Below, one piece after another: positions 37,810 to 48,326 of a stretch of DNA of 64,000 nt. Source of the stretch: Paulinella micropora (taxonomy: Eukaryota > Cercozoa > Imbricatea > Euglyphida > Paulinellidae); the NCBI GenBank assembly GCA_019918135.1, contig WBZZ01005253.1, positions 36,904 to 100,903 on the forward strand, in the 5' to 3' direction. Within the stretch, counting starts at the first letter, position 1, and each line of letters starts with the position of its first letter. Both the position numbers and the translations under genes were made by a program. A model generated the notes under the pieces. The model searched no databases. It was given only the letters and a program-made list of their open reading frames with translations, and was not told the origin of the DNA.

Positions 37810-39349
37810 TTAAAAGAAGATGCAGGGCGCGGGGTGCGAACAGATAGTGCACAGGGCGCGCACGGACGGGTTGGAATGCCCCTGGCTGGTGCCGTCCTTG
37901 ATGCACGTGCGGGACGGACAGAGCCAGTTAGGTTCCACGGGATTGAAATCCACAAAGGCCTTGTCCAGGGCCACGAGGCGCTCCGCCACCTGCACCTTGA
38001 GTTCGTTGTGCACGTCGCGGAGTTCTTGGGCTGCGATGAGGTAGGCGCGGGCGCGGCAGTGCGCTGCGAAAAGCTCACGGTCCTCGGCGGTAGTCAAGTA
38101 CACGCGGCCCTCGCCGGCTTCCGAGAGGGAAAGCGAGTTCAGGCGACAACGCCGGCCGTAGAAGTGGTCGTGGTGTATATCGGGATAGATGTCCTCGCCC
38201 TGGTGCAGCTCCTTGTGCTCCTGCCTTTCGATCTCGGTGGGCACGTAGCCGCAAAGAGCGCAGAACTGGCCCGTGCACACTTCGCACTTGACTACCAAGC
38301 AGTTGGTGTCGCTGACGTACCGTTCCTCGCCGTCCACGACTTCTCCGGTCTTCTTCAGGTAGTTGTTGATGTAGCTGGCGTTGCACGCCATGCCTCCGCT
38401 GTTGCAAGGGCAGCGGAAGGTGTTGGCGCGATCAAGGATCTTGGCCGCCAGTGCGGGCGCCCTGGCCTGCTCTTCCCGCAGCAAAGCCTCGCGCCTTTCC
38501 ACAAAGGCAAGCGCCAGGGCCCGGAAAGACAGACAGTTCGCTTCTGGCCGTGGTTCGTACGCTTGTAGCACCGCACGGTCGTTGGGGGAGCACGGGGTCG
38601 CACAGCTTACGCACGCCGGCAGGCCCTGGCTCCTGTTGAAGAGGTGCGCGGGGCCCTCCCTTTCCCATATGCCGATCTTCTGGCGCAGGCAGCCTACACA
38701 GGCCGGGACCTTGGGTGCGCAGGCTTCAACCAAGCACGAGTAGCCAGGCGCGTTTTCATCGCAGCAAATCGCGCAGGTCACGGTCAGGTGGGCGGGCAGC
38801 ACGGGGCGGCTCGGGGGCTTCGTCCGCTGGGGACGGCGCGCTGGCCAGTTGAGAAAGCTTCAGGCGGCTGGCTTTGGGCACGAGCACATCCAGCAGGGAC
38901 GGCGCACTCCGTACCTCGTGCAGCTCGTCCTCCAGTTGCTTGACAGTCCTCGCCTTTTCCTTGAGCTTGGCTTGTGCTTTGGCCAGGTTCTTTTCGGCCC
39001 GGGAGGTGCTCTTGCTGAGGTTGGACAGCAGGCCCTTGGTCTTGCTCTGCTTCTCCGCTAGGTCGCGCTGGCTATTCTGGCGCTGCTCGAGCTTGCTCTG
39101 CAAGGCGTTTATCCGGTCCTCCAACTGGATCTGTTCAACTTCGTAGAGCTCGAGTTGGCTAGCTAGCTCCGCCTTGGCCTTGTTCTTGGCATCGAACGTG
39201 TCCTGAGCTCGTTCTGCGGTCTGCGTCGGACTTTGTGCTTCGGACTTGGCCTTTTGTAATTTGAGCCGTAGCTGCTCTATGATCAGGGCGCGATAATGTT
39301 TGGATTTGGTGTCGTCTACCCTTTGTTTCTTGGGGGCTGGCTCTTGCAT
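37810..39349 (-). CDS. Coiled-coil plus RBR-like zinc-finger protein (E3 ligase candidate)
   Basis: ATG 39349 opens a ~197-residue, Lys/Glu/Gln/Leu-rich coiled coil. Its frame closes at 38756, but a neighbouring frame already open at ~38802 carries a Cys-rich region directly after it. This begins CAICCDENAPGYSC, then has CVGCLRQK, CVSC, a central FRCPCNSGGMAC, and an IBR-like CEVCTGQFCALCG with a following His. Later come CPSRTC and CTIC near the C-terminus. Order and spacing resemble a RING1-IBR-RING2 (RBR) ubiquitin ligase. I read this as one gene with a 1-base indel near the C/G runs at 38800-38830; two overlapping genes are the alternative. RBR enzymes pass ubiquitin through a RING2 cysteine, but I cannot say which Cys that is here. 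Confidence 0.65.
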
Positions 39350-39496
39350 GCCAACTAGAGCTAGAAAGAGGCACAAACACAAAAGTGAGCAAGAAGGGTC
39401 CAGCGTATTTTGGAGGCGGGCAGAGGGGGGTGATTTTGACTTGTAAGTGCAAAGAATGCGCGTGTTGGGTGAGCACAATGTACACACGACGGTACA

Positions 39497-39725
39497 CACA
39501 CACACTTGCACATCACACACACACACTTGCACGTTACACACAATCATTGTGTGCAATTCGGGATGTACAAACACACACACCTATACACACACACCTACAC
39601 ACACATACCTACACACATATACCTACACACATACCTATACACACACACACCTACACACACACACACACCTATACACACACACCTACACACACACACCTAT
39701 ACACACACACACACCAACACACACG
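39497..39725. repeat. Imperfect (CA)n array 1
   Basis: Runs of ACACAC interrupted by CCTATA/CCTACA and similar hexamers, giving phased CACAC-CTAYA units. Confidence 0.85.
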
Positions 39726-40015
39726 TCAATTTCGTACGCACGACACACGCACACAATCAATTCAGTAACATACACGCAAGCTAGCGTAGATTTCAAATCG
39801 TACGTGTATAAGAACGCAAAAGTTAATAAAAAAGGAGGAAAGCGAAATGATGGGGAAGCGAGGGGGAGGGGGCCACGATCATCGAGCACGCATTTTGCCG
39901 TGGGAAAAACCGAAACAACATTGTGCTTCGAAAAAACCTATTGAGAGTTGCAACATTGTGGGCACGTAGCGCAACCAGGCCCTCCCCCAAACATCAAATC
40001 TGCATGGTTGCACAC

Positions 40016-40192
40016 AAAACACACGCACACATACACACACAAGCACACACACATACACAACACACACAAGCACACACACATACACACACAAGCACACACA
40101 CATACACACACAAGCACACACACATACACACACGTACACACACATATACACACACGCACACACACAAGCGCACACGCACACTCTCAAGCTCT
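40016..40192. repeat. Imperfect (CA)n array 2
   Basis: ACACACAAGCACACACACAT units repeated roughly every 20-22 bp, with shorter variants. The unit differs from array 1 (AAGC in place of CCTA). Confidence 0.85.
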
Positions 40193-40454
40193 GGCTAATC
40201 GACCATTTGCGTAAAACCCGCCTTAAAACTGCAACAACAATTTCACACACACAAAAACAAAAAACAACCCTTTTTCTAAAACCACTCACAACCAACCAAA
40301 ACCTGCCAAGAAACGTACAACCACATTCACAAATTCACACATACATTTACAATGTCACACATACATTTACTCGGTGGAATGGACTTTTTTTGTGTATAAC
40401 CTTTGCACAGCAGCTGGTGCTTGTTTTGTTTTTGTTCTACCTTGTGTGTAGCCT

Positions 40455-41667
40455 ATGTCTGCCTCCGTGAACTCCAAGACCGCCAAGCGCACGAAGCGAC
40501 CCAAGGCCAGACCAGCACCGAAGAAGCACTGTGCCTCTGCGCCCACGGAAGCTCTCGGCTGGGCGGAACTTATGGACAACTGCCTCAAAGAAGAGCAGCC
40601 CCTCCGGCGTATCGAGCTGTTCGAGCAACTGCTCTATCGCATCTACCAGCAATTCCTCCGGCAACAGCTTACCCAGGCGCTAGCCCTGCACGTGCCCCAA
40701 CGCTCAAAGATTCTCAACAAGCAAATCGAGCGTGCCGTGCGTGGCTTCGAATCCGGAGTGTACGATGACGGGGCCTTGCACGAGTATCTGCAGGGCCTCA
40801 AGAAAAGGGCACTAACAAAGCCAACTTCCGCAGCTTCTATCCAAGATCGCGAAGCGTTTGGGCGCGTCCTCGGGCTGCTCCAGGATACCGAAAAGCTGCA
40901 CCAATTGTCCGACGCCGGCCTGCTGTTTAAGCTAGAGGCGGAAGAAACAAAACTCGGCTACGAGAAGCGCACCTCCTTCCGCTTGGCCAAGGGGCTGCTG
41001 GCCTGGCTCGACCAAATAATTGCGGGCTGCAATGAACTGCTGGAAGGGGCTTTCGTGACCCCGGACAAGAAGGTGAGCAACCCCTTCCGTCACGGCGGTG
41101 ACAAACTGGAGTACTTGAGTTTCCTCTACACCTGGCCCAGCGACGGTGCCGACGAGTCGGAAGAGGAGTCGGCGGACGAGGAATCGGCGGACGCGGAGGA
41201 CGAGCCGACAACCAGGGCGGCCTCTAATAGCCCCGCGGGGGGGCGGGGCTCCGGGCAGTAGATGCCCGGCGCACGCGCTAGAAGCGGAGGCCAGAACCGA
41301 AAAGGTGGTCCTCCGCGAAAAGCACCGCAAGGCGTACAAAACCCTGATCACCGGCGAAGCCAAGTTCGAGGAGCTGTCGAAGGAAATTCGGGAGGCCCAG
41401 AGCCTCGAACAGCTTAAACAGCTGAGCCTGGACATCGTGACTGCATTTTCAGGGTGTGATATTATTGCCAAGGAATCCAAGAGAATGCTGCGAAATCTAA
41501 GGGCCGAATCCGATTTCGGCGGTTTTCAATACTGTCCACAAGAGCACTGCGGCGAGATTCGTCTCATTTACGACTTTGATAACGGCCCGCTCCTGGAGTC
41601 GTGCCTCTGCGGCGATGGTGGGGATACAGAAGAGGAGGAGGAGGATTCGAATGAAGACGACGAATAG
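40455..41667 (+). CDS. Unknown helical protein with acidic linker, one frameshift
   Basis: ATG 40455 opens a basic N-terminus (KRTKRPKARPAPKK), followed by helices rich in Leu, Gln and Glu (ELFEQLLYRIYQQFLRQ; LLQDTEKLHQL) and a strongly acidic linker (ESEEESADEE). At a G7 run (41236-41242) the frame changes. The next frame continues with helices (KAYKTLITGEAKFEELSKEI), then FQYCPQEHCGEI and CLCGDGG, which may bind a metal, and an acidic tail to TAG 41665-41667. About 400 codons in all. Basic N-terminus and acidic linker suggest a DNA- or histone-interacting protein, but nothing more specific can be said. Confidence 0.55.
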
Positions 41668-42062
41668 ACGGAGAGAGAGAGAGAGAGAGAGAGGACAGGG
41701 AGACCAGACTCAAGGAAAAGAAGCGGCTGGCTGCGCTTTCCTATCTCCGAATTGTTTTTTCGTAATTAAACAACCATTCCTTGATTTAAATTCTTTTTAA
41801 ACGGGGGGAGCGGGAGGGATAGGAGACGCAAAGAAGAGGGGGAGGGATAGGAGACGCAAAGAAGAGGGGGAGGGATAGGAGACGCAAAGAAGAGGGGGAG
41901 GGATAGGAGAGAAGGGGGGGGGAGGCGAGCACCAAAATATGTACTTTCTGTTTTTTGTCGTGTAACATTTCTTTTTTGGCTGACTACAACGAGAAATAAA
42001 CAATTACTTTTTATTAATAAAAAAGGGGCTTGGAAAGTTGACACAGAAAAAAGAAGGAGTGT
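41668..42062. other. AT-rich spacer with GA repeat and 28-bp minisatellite
   Basis: (GA)n at 41671-41692, the 28-bp repeat at 41812-41910, and AT-rich sequence in front of the next gene. No coding signal. Confidence 0.55.
41812..41910. repeat. 28-bp tandem repeat, 3.5 copies
   Basis: A unit beginning AGGAGACGCAAAGAAGAGGG recurs at 41821, 41849 and 41877, exactly 28 bp apart, and is flanked by partial copies. Confidence 0.88.
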
Positions 42063-43477
42063 ATGACCGTAATACAGGCCCTGCGTGACTTTATACAAGA
42101 GGTCAAAGAACATCACTTGCGTCTGAATGTGAAGGAATTACCTCCGGTTGCCGCCTTCATAGTCATACAAATGCCATTTCTCAAACAAACCCAGACAACT
42201 AAAATCACGCGTGCAAGAGTATTTCGTGCGCCAGGGCATCCGACAAAGTATGCACAAGCTAGGGCGGGAGCTCGGAAAGACGTTGGGGCAGGCGCTGTGG
42301 AATTCAAACACACAATATCCGCACCCTGGGTATCTTTGCCGCAAAGCCTGCTCGCTAGCGCGAGCACATCTGATCGGACTTTATGATCAGAATTTGCTAA
42401 CTTGCCTGGTCATGCTGGAAGATTATCTAAAACGACGCATGGAGCCTGAAGCCAAACAACGCTTGGACGGCTCAGTCCAAAGATGCTTGGACGGCCTAAG
42501 AGGCGAGCTGTACAAAATGCAGCCCCGAGGAAGCCAAGACATCCGCGCCTCCCAGCGAAGATTACCTGCTCAACTTGTTCTGGCCTCTAGCACAGCTTGT
42601 TGGTTACGTGAAACGAAACGAAGACACCAAGCCTGACGACGAATCGATCCGCAGAGCAAAGGATGGCGATGAAGACCGTGCGGGTTTGCAAAAATTCCTG
42701 GAAGGCAAATCAAAAGTCTTGTCGGACCCATCCGACACCGAATTCAACCTGATGCAGGTTGTCGACAATGGCGTAATCAGGAGGCAAGTCTGCAGCCGGA
42801 CGACGGAAGCGCTGCTCGACGACTACTGGGGTCATCACGTAACCAAAGTCTTGAACGAGACCTTTGGGGAACCCGCATTGAAAGAGCTGAAGAAACAAAT
42901 TCACGAGCGCCGTGACTACGACGAAGACGGTGTTGGCGACGGCGCAAGCAACGCGTGGGTTGATTACTTTGAATTCCACGAACTAGGCATATATCCGGAC
43001 GCCCTGCTTACAGGCTACAACTTGGAAGAAAATGAGATGGAGATAGTCTTCCTGTACAAAGCGTATGTCTTGTCACTTGTCACCATGAACCTCGAGGATA
43101 TTTCGCAGCGTTCTCGATTCGACTCAGGTTTGGCCTGGGAGTACGTCTGGGAGTATTTCCGGTTTCGGGGTGTGAACCGCGTCAAAAGGAATCGGATCTT
43201 AGCCTTCTTATCTAGAGATTATTTCGTGTCTGCTGCAGAGCCTTTGCTGCACTACACCGACTGCATCGGCTTCAAGTACGGGGTCACCACAATCTTGCGC
43301 CAGCTTCCCGAGGTCAGAAAGCTTTGCGGCTCGTGTTTCAGGTCTCCGGAGGTATTGGCAAAAGTAGCAGAGGTGTATCCCAAAGACTTAGCTCGCCTTA
43401 TCATTGACGAACTGTTACCTACGAGAATACAGAGAACAAAAAAGCAGCGAAAAGAGAAGCGGCGCACTGCAAAGTAG
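42063..43477 (+). CDS. Unknown ~470-aa helical protein, two frameshifts
   Basis: ATG 42063 opens a helical N-terminus. The frame changes near 42200-42215 and again near 42530-42570. The second frame reads as helices with KLGRELGKTLGQALW and LEDYLKRRMEPEAKQRLDG. The third and longest part reads without break to TAG 43475-43477, with several Trp/Tyr/Phe-rich helices (LAWEYVWEYFRFRGVNRV) and a basic C-terminus (KKQRKEKRR). Each junction is well placed within coding text, so this is probably one gene. No known domain. Codon use is less GC-rich than in the neighbouring helicase. Confidence 0.55.
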
Positions 43478-43752
43478 CCTCCACTCGCACAATGGCTAAC
43501 GAAAACACCTGTCGCTTGTACGGTCGGTCTGAGCTGGCACGGAAATGAGGGGGCGCGGGCGAGCCTGGTTCTAAAAATAAAAACAGTTTGGTTTATTATT
43601 CTTTTTTGAAAACTAACCTTAGGACAAGTTCCGAATTTGCGCTTGCAAACACACAAAAGGCTCTTACACAACACTTTGAAATTTGTTTAAGCACAAACAA
43701 AAAAAGCAAAAAAAAACTAATTAAAACAAAAGAGTGCATTGATCGCTTTTTT

Positions 43753-45419
43753 TCAAACAAAAAACTCGTGGTCGGCGGTCTGCAGCTGGTTCGCTACGGC
43801 CGGCCGGCGCAGGAACGTGGTCTGGTTCGTGACTTTCTCCATGTTCAACGCCCACTGCCTGCGTTCTATAAAAGTGTCCAGCAACAGGATGCAGATCCGG
43901 ACGTGCCGTTTCTGCCCTTGCGGCAGGCCCTGCGCTCGGCCTGGAGCAGGTCGCCGCCGGACCACGTCAGCTGGAAGAAGAACACGTGGTTGGCCGCCTG
44001 CAAGTTTAGCCCCTGCCCGGCCGCGCGGATGCTCAGCACCGCCGCCCGGCAGCACTCTTTGTCCTGGAACTGCGCTACCAGTTCCGCGCGCTTGGCCTGC
44101 GGCGTGGTGCCGTTGATGGCTACGAAGTACTTGTGCGGCCGGCGCTTGTGCGACCACACAGCCCCCAACCACTGCTGCAGCAGCTCCCACGTGTCCTGGT
44201 TCTCGCAGAACAGCAGCACCTTGTGGGCCGATTCTTTGTCCCGCAGCAGGGGCTCGACCTCGCGCTCAAAGAACGCGTGTGACAGCCGCTGCTTGACCTT
44301 CTTGGACTCGTCGTAGCAGCGGCTGAACAGTAGCAGCCGCGAGAGCTCGGGCTGCGCGTCCTGGTGCCGCTGGAAACGCCGTCGTTTGGGTGGCGGCGGC
44401 GCCGCCGATTGCGGCGGCAGCTCCAGCGGCAGGCCGCCGTACGACGACAGCACCGCCTCCGCCTCCTTCACGTCCACAACCTCTTGGGCGCCTAGCTGAG
44501 CCTCCAGGCTCGGCAGGCTGCTGACGTCGTGCCGCCACAGCGCGTCCAGCCGCTCCGCGTCCGCGGCCGCCGGCTTCAGGATGACGACCCGGCGCTCGTA
44601 CGTGAATTCTCCTTGCGCGCCGACCGCCACGCCGTTCGCCGGCACCAGTTCGCCCTCCTCGGCGCTCGACGCCTCCCTGGTAAACAGGCAGAACTGCGCC
44701 AGCAGTTTGCACAGCTCCGCTAGGTTAGAGCTGCCAGCGGCGTCCAGCACGAACAGCGGCTTGCGCGCCGCGCGGTCGTAGCCCCGCTGCACCTGGCGCC
44801 CGGCGCAGTACCGCAGCACGAACCGGCTGTACGTCAGCCCCCGCGCGCGCAGCTTGTCGGGGCACAGCAGCGTCAGTTGCGGCCACAGCTGCACCGTGCG
44901 GTTGGCCGGCGTCCCCGTCAGGCACAGGCACATCGGCACGAGCGCTTGCTGGAACAGGCTGTGCGTCATCAGCGTTGTCTGCGAACGCATGTTCGTCAGC
45001 ACGTGGCTTTCGTCTAGGATGGCGGCGCGCAACCCCGCTTGCAGCCTGCCCTGCTTGTACAGGCTCAGCGCCATCTGGTAAGACATCACGTAGATCAGCG
45101 CCCCGGGCACGGGAAACCTCTGTTGGCCGCTGCCGATCAGGCACAGGTGTGAGGTCTGCCCCGTTACCGCCTGGCCCTGGTAAGCCTCGGGCCGGTGCCG
45201 CATGCCCAGCCAACGCTCTGCTTCCTTAATCCAGTGGCTGCAGTTACTGGTGGGGCTCAGGATCAGCGCGGGCAAACTCTCCTGCCGTGTGCGGCTCAGC
45301 GCCGTCAGCGCGATCGCCGTCTTGCCCGTGCCCGGGGCCAGCGCTAGCAACACTCGGCGGTGCTTGACGCAGTACTCGACCGCCTCCTCCTGGACACGGC
45401 TCAACCTGCGCCGGGGCAT
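43753..45419 (-). CDS. SNF2-type superfamily 2 helicase, one frameshift
   Basis: DNA-dependent ATPase of the SNF2 group (SMARCAL1/ZRANB3-like or viral A18-like). ATG 45419. Motif I (APGTGKT) is near residue 28, motif II DESH follows, then motif III as LTGTP. A C-terminal RecA domain contains KVLLFCENQDTWELL, then SIRAAGQGLNLQAANHVFF (motif V) and an arginine-rich motif VI start (QAERRACRKG). Near 43915-43930 the frame changes; the continuing frame (HVRICILLLDTFIERRQ) ends at 43753. Such enzymes remodel or re-anneal DNA, or help terminate transcription. Which of these applies here I cannot tell. Confidence 0.8.
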
Positions 45420-46092
45420 CCCTCGGTACGGGCTATTCAAAAACAAAAGGGGGGAAACGGGGAGAATCGGAAAGAAATTTTGGCAAAACGGGGGGAGAAC
45501 GGGCAAGATGGGGAAAAAACGCGCGGCAAGAAGTAAAATCACCTTCCTTTCTGCTAGCTCCTTGCCTCTTTTCGCCTATTTTCCTTCTCCCTTGCTGTTC
45601 TCTGGCCCTCCCCCCCCTCCCGCCTGCTTACTCCTCGTTTTGTTTGTTTCCGAGAAGTAGGAGGCGGGGGGGGGGCCCGCACTACTGGCCAGAGAACAGA
45701 AAAGGGGGAGGGAAAGATGGTTCGGGAGCGAGAAGGATGCGGGGCATGGTGTGGGTGGCTCGGGAGGGAGAAGAAAGGGGGAAAGGTGGGGATGGGAGAA
45801 GGAAGGGGAAGGTGGGCCAAGGAAACTACTTTCCCTTGCCACAGCGCCGTGCCCTACCCTCTCCCTACACCGGCAAACGGAGCATAAGGGAATGGAGGGG
45901 GGAAACGCCGGGGGTCGATTAGACAAAAGCCTTTTGGCTCCCTTTTTTTTTCTTCTCCGTTTTTTTCTTTGCTCTCCGTCTTTCTTTTTGCTCTCCGGTT
46001 CCGCCGCCCTCTTCTCTCTTCCCTCCCCGCCCGTTCTCGTTCTTCGCTTTTGTCTGCTCCTGTGCTCCCCCCCCCATCCCTTGCCACCCTAT
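45420..46092. other. Divergent spacer with long G/C tracts
   Basis: Low complexity: A- and G-rich near 45450-45530, C-runs at 45610-45620, G-runs at 45667-45677, then T/C-rich sequence with TCTTTCTTTTTGCTCTCCG-type partial repeats at 45950-45990 and C7 near 46069. It separates divergent genes and probably holds both promoters. Confidence 0.5.
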
Positions 46093-47458
46093 ATGTCTCT
46101 AAAAATGAGCGGCGATGGCAAAGTTGTCACGGTAGCCCAGAACCGGGCGACGCTCATTGAGAAGTTTGGGCTGCGACACGCCTTCCGGTGCCCACAGTGC
46201 CAAACCCTAGTGCAAAAACCCAACCTAGACCCGAGGAAACTACAGTGCAGGGTCCTGCGCTGGCGGCCCTTTGCTTACTATGTCATCAACCAGAAGCGGT
46301 CTAGCCAACGGCCTTGGCCGGACCATTTAGCAGCTCTGACAAAAAAGCAGCGCGACGGCAATTTCTTGGAACGGGAACTGAAGCAAGCCTTTCCCGAGGG
46401 CCTCGACTTCCTGGCCATCCGGCGGGGCGACTTGTATCGACTTTACAAGCCAGAAGAACTAATGCTAAAAAAAGATGGTGGTGAGGTTCTGCTGTTGAAA
46501 GATCACAAGCTAGTGCTGAAGAAACTGCCCAAGCACGACAAGCCCGCCAACCTGAAGAACCCTTTGCTAGGCGACCTAGTGGATTTCATCCAGTTGCAGT
46601 CGTACTTGTTCAGGCATGGCGAAATGGCGCCCAAGATCTACGGCTGCCTGCAAATCTGCCATGACTGGGAAGTGATAGATACAAAGGAACGCTTGGCCAC
46701 CGACAGGGCCGGACAAAACGTCTATGTCATCATGGATTATATTGTGGGTACTAGCGCCGGTGGCCACGTTGACTTGGAGCACCTTCTGAACTACAAGGTA
46801 CCACAAGTGCGTGATTTAAACCAAAAGATCATGGCCTTCCTCGACAAACTGCTAGTGCTTCTGTCCAACGCAGGGTTAGAATTTGCAGACTTCAAGCCCG
46901 CAAACGTGGCGTACCGTCTTTTTGACCAGCACCTCATGCTGCTGGACGCGGAGCCGTTCTATTGCCTCCGCATCCAGCCCGAGGCCAGATTTCCAGAAGA
47001 AGCCAGACACACTTTTCTGAGGTTTTCGAACCTGGTCAGCATGCTGGCCAACAGCCTGCGGTGGCTGCCCAAAGCTGTTACTGTGCATCTGCTGAAATGC
47101 ATTTACGACATACTCAAAAAACACCAGGATGCCCTCAAGCGTTGTGCCCAATGGTGGTTCGACGTTGTTATGTCGTGCGGAGACAAAAAGACCAACTTTG
47201 TGTACGGGGCCTGCACCACCGCCGCGTACTATCTACAACCGCTTAACCCAGCCGAACTGGACAACCAAAAAAGCACATGGCTGCCTGAATTTACGGGGTC
47301 GTCTCTCGTCAAACCAGATCGTTCAGGATTGTACACAGGTTCAGAACCTAGACGACGTGATGCAACAGGCGCGTGACGACACGCTTACGGTAGAGGACGT
47401 GGAACAATTTGTGGTAGCCATAGTGCGCATAGCTGCGTTCAGGGCCAACGAGCCCTGA
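46093..47458 (+). CDS. Kinase-fold protein with N-terminal zinc ribbon, 3' frameshift
   Basis: ATG 46093. Residues 33-52 carry CPQC and a third Cys, a partial zinc ribbon. The body has a protein-kinase-like layout: LVLKKL (Lys133/134) as a possible ATP-binding lysine, a hinge-like YVIMDYIVG, and the catalytic-loop equivalent FADFKPANV (Asp266, Lys268, Asn271). The LLDAEPF at 284-290 stands in place of DFG (Asp285). The first Gly-rich loop is not obvious. It could be an active but divergent kinase or a pseudokinase. Near 47295-47310 the frame changes; the continuing frame ends at TGA 47456-47458 after an acidic helix. The kinase at 50445-51659 is more typical. Confidence 0.65.
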
Positions 47459-47586
47459 CTCTTCTCGCCTCGAAAGAAAAGACTTTTATTTTGTTTCGAA
47501 GAAAACCCAAAAAAAAGGCAGGCTAAGCAAATAAAAAAAAAGAAAAAGCTGAAATTTCAGGGCTTTTTACAAGAGAGAGAGACTAG

Positions 47587-48201
47587 CTAGAGCGTGTACA
47601 CGACGTCGTGCTGGGCCCACAGCGTTATTGCCACAATGGCTAGTATGGCGGAAACGGAGCCCAGGCACAGAGCGGGCAGGTGCCAAGCACAGACCGCAGC
47701 CTTGGCACGACAGAACAACAGCACCAACGCTAGGTTGGTGGCTAGCAGGACCAGAGCACCGAGGCCCAAGCCGCCCACGGTGGCGTAGCCCGTGGTGCAC
47801 ACCACCACGGGCGTGTAGTCAAGACTGCAGGCCGGGGGCCCCCGGCACTGGACCTCGAAGCCCAGCACGGCGCGCTCCCAGCCCTGTTGGCGCAGCCACA
47901 CGCGGCTCCTGACAAAGGTGAAGCCGTCGTACGACACCACCCGGGCCGCGCGCGTCTTTGGTCCGAAGTAGCGCCACCGTAGATTCTCCCGGTTGTACTC
48001 CGGGGTGAGAGCGCCCACGAGCCGGACGAACGGGCAGTCCGGGAAAGTAACAAAGGGCTGGACCGAGAACGCCGTGGCGCGCTGGTGCGGCGGCAACGCG
48101 AGGTTGTGCGTCAGGTTGTGCTGGCTCCGCCAGTAGTCCTTGATGGCTGCCACGTGCGACCCGTCGGAAGAGGCCGCCGTTGCCCGGAAAAGCACCAGCA
48201 T
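47587..48201 (-). CDS. Membrane protein with luminal domain
   Basis: ATG 48201 opens ~204 residues. The first ~12 are hydrophobic and may form a signal sequence (MLVLFRATAASS). An extracellular/luminal domain of ~115 residues follows with Cys residues (FPDCPF, QCRGPPAC) and one NLT site. Two membrane helices come next, ~136-160 (GLGLGALVLLATNLALVLLF) and ~172-195 (LCLGSVSAILAIVAITLW). No family recognised. It looks like an envelope-type or host-membrane glycoprotein. Stops are convergent with the kinase-like gene (~130 bp). Confidence 0.58.
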   Translation of the reverse strand: MLVLFRATAASSDGSHVAAIKDYWRSQHNLTHNLALPPHQRATAFSVQPFVTFPDCPFVRLVGALTPEYNRENLRWRYFGPKTRAARVVSYDGFTFVRSRVWLRQQGWERAVLGFEVQCRGPPACSLDYTPVVVCTTGYATVGGLGLGALVLLATNLALVLLFCRAKAAVCAWHLPALCLGSVSAILAIVAITLWAQHDVVYTL

Positions 48202-48326
48202 CGCCAAAAGATTTTCTTTTTAATGTATTTTCGCTCTCTCACTCTTGGTGAGGGCCGGGCGCGGATGGTCGTCTTGTTTTTGGTTACGGGGCGGCCCCCG
48301 TTTCCATTTCCCGCCCTTTTTCACAT

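Larger units (their letters stand above)
39350..40454. other. 1.1-kb divergent spacer with (CA)n tracts
   Basis: No gene. It contains two (CA)n-rich arrays (listed separately), separated by ~290 bp of ordinary sequence, and AT-rich ends before the genes on both sides. Confidence 0.6.

Noticed and set aside
39480-40200. CRISPR array or telomere
   Set aside because: Units are simple CA repeats without unique spacers, and no telomere-type G-rich hexamer is present.
39385-40214. Threonine/histidine-rich and cysteine/valine-rich small proteins
   Set aside because: Translations of the (CA)n arrays in both directions.
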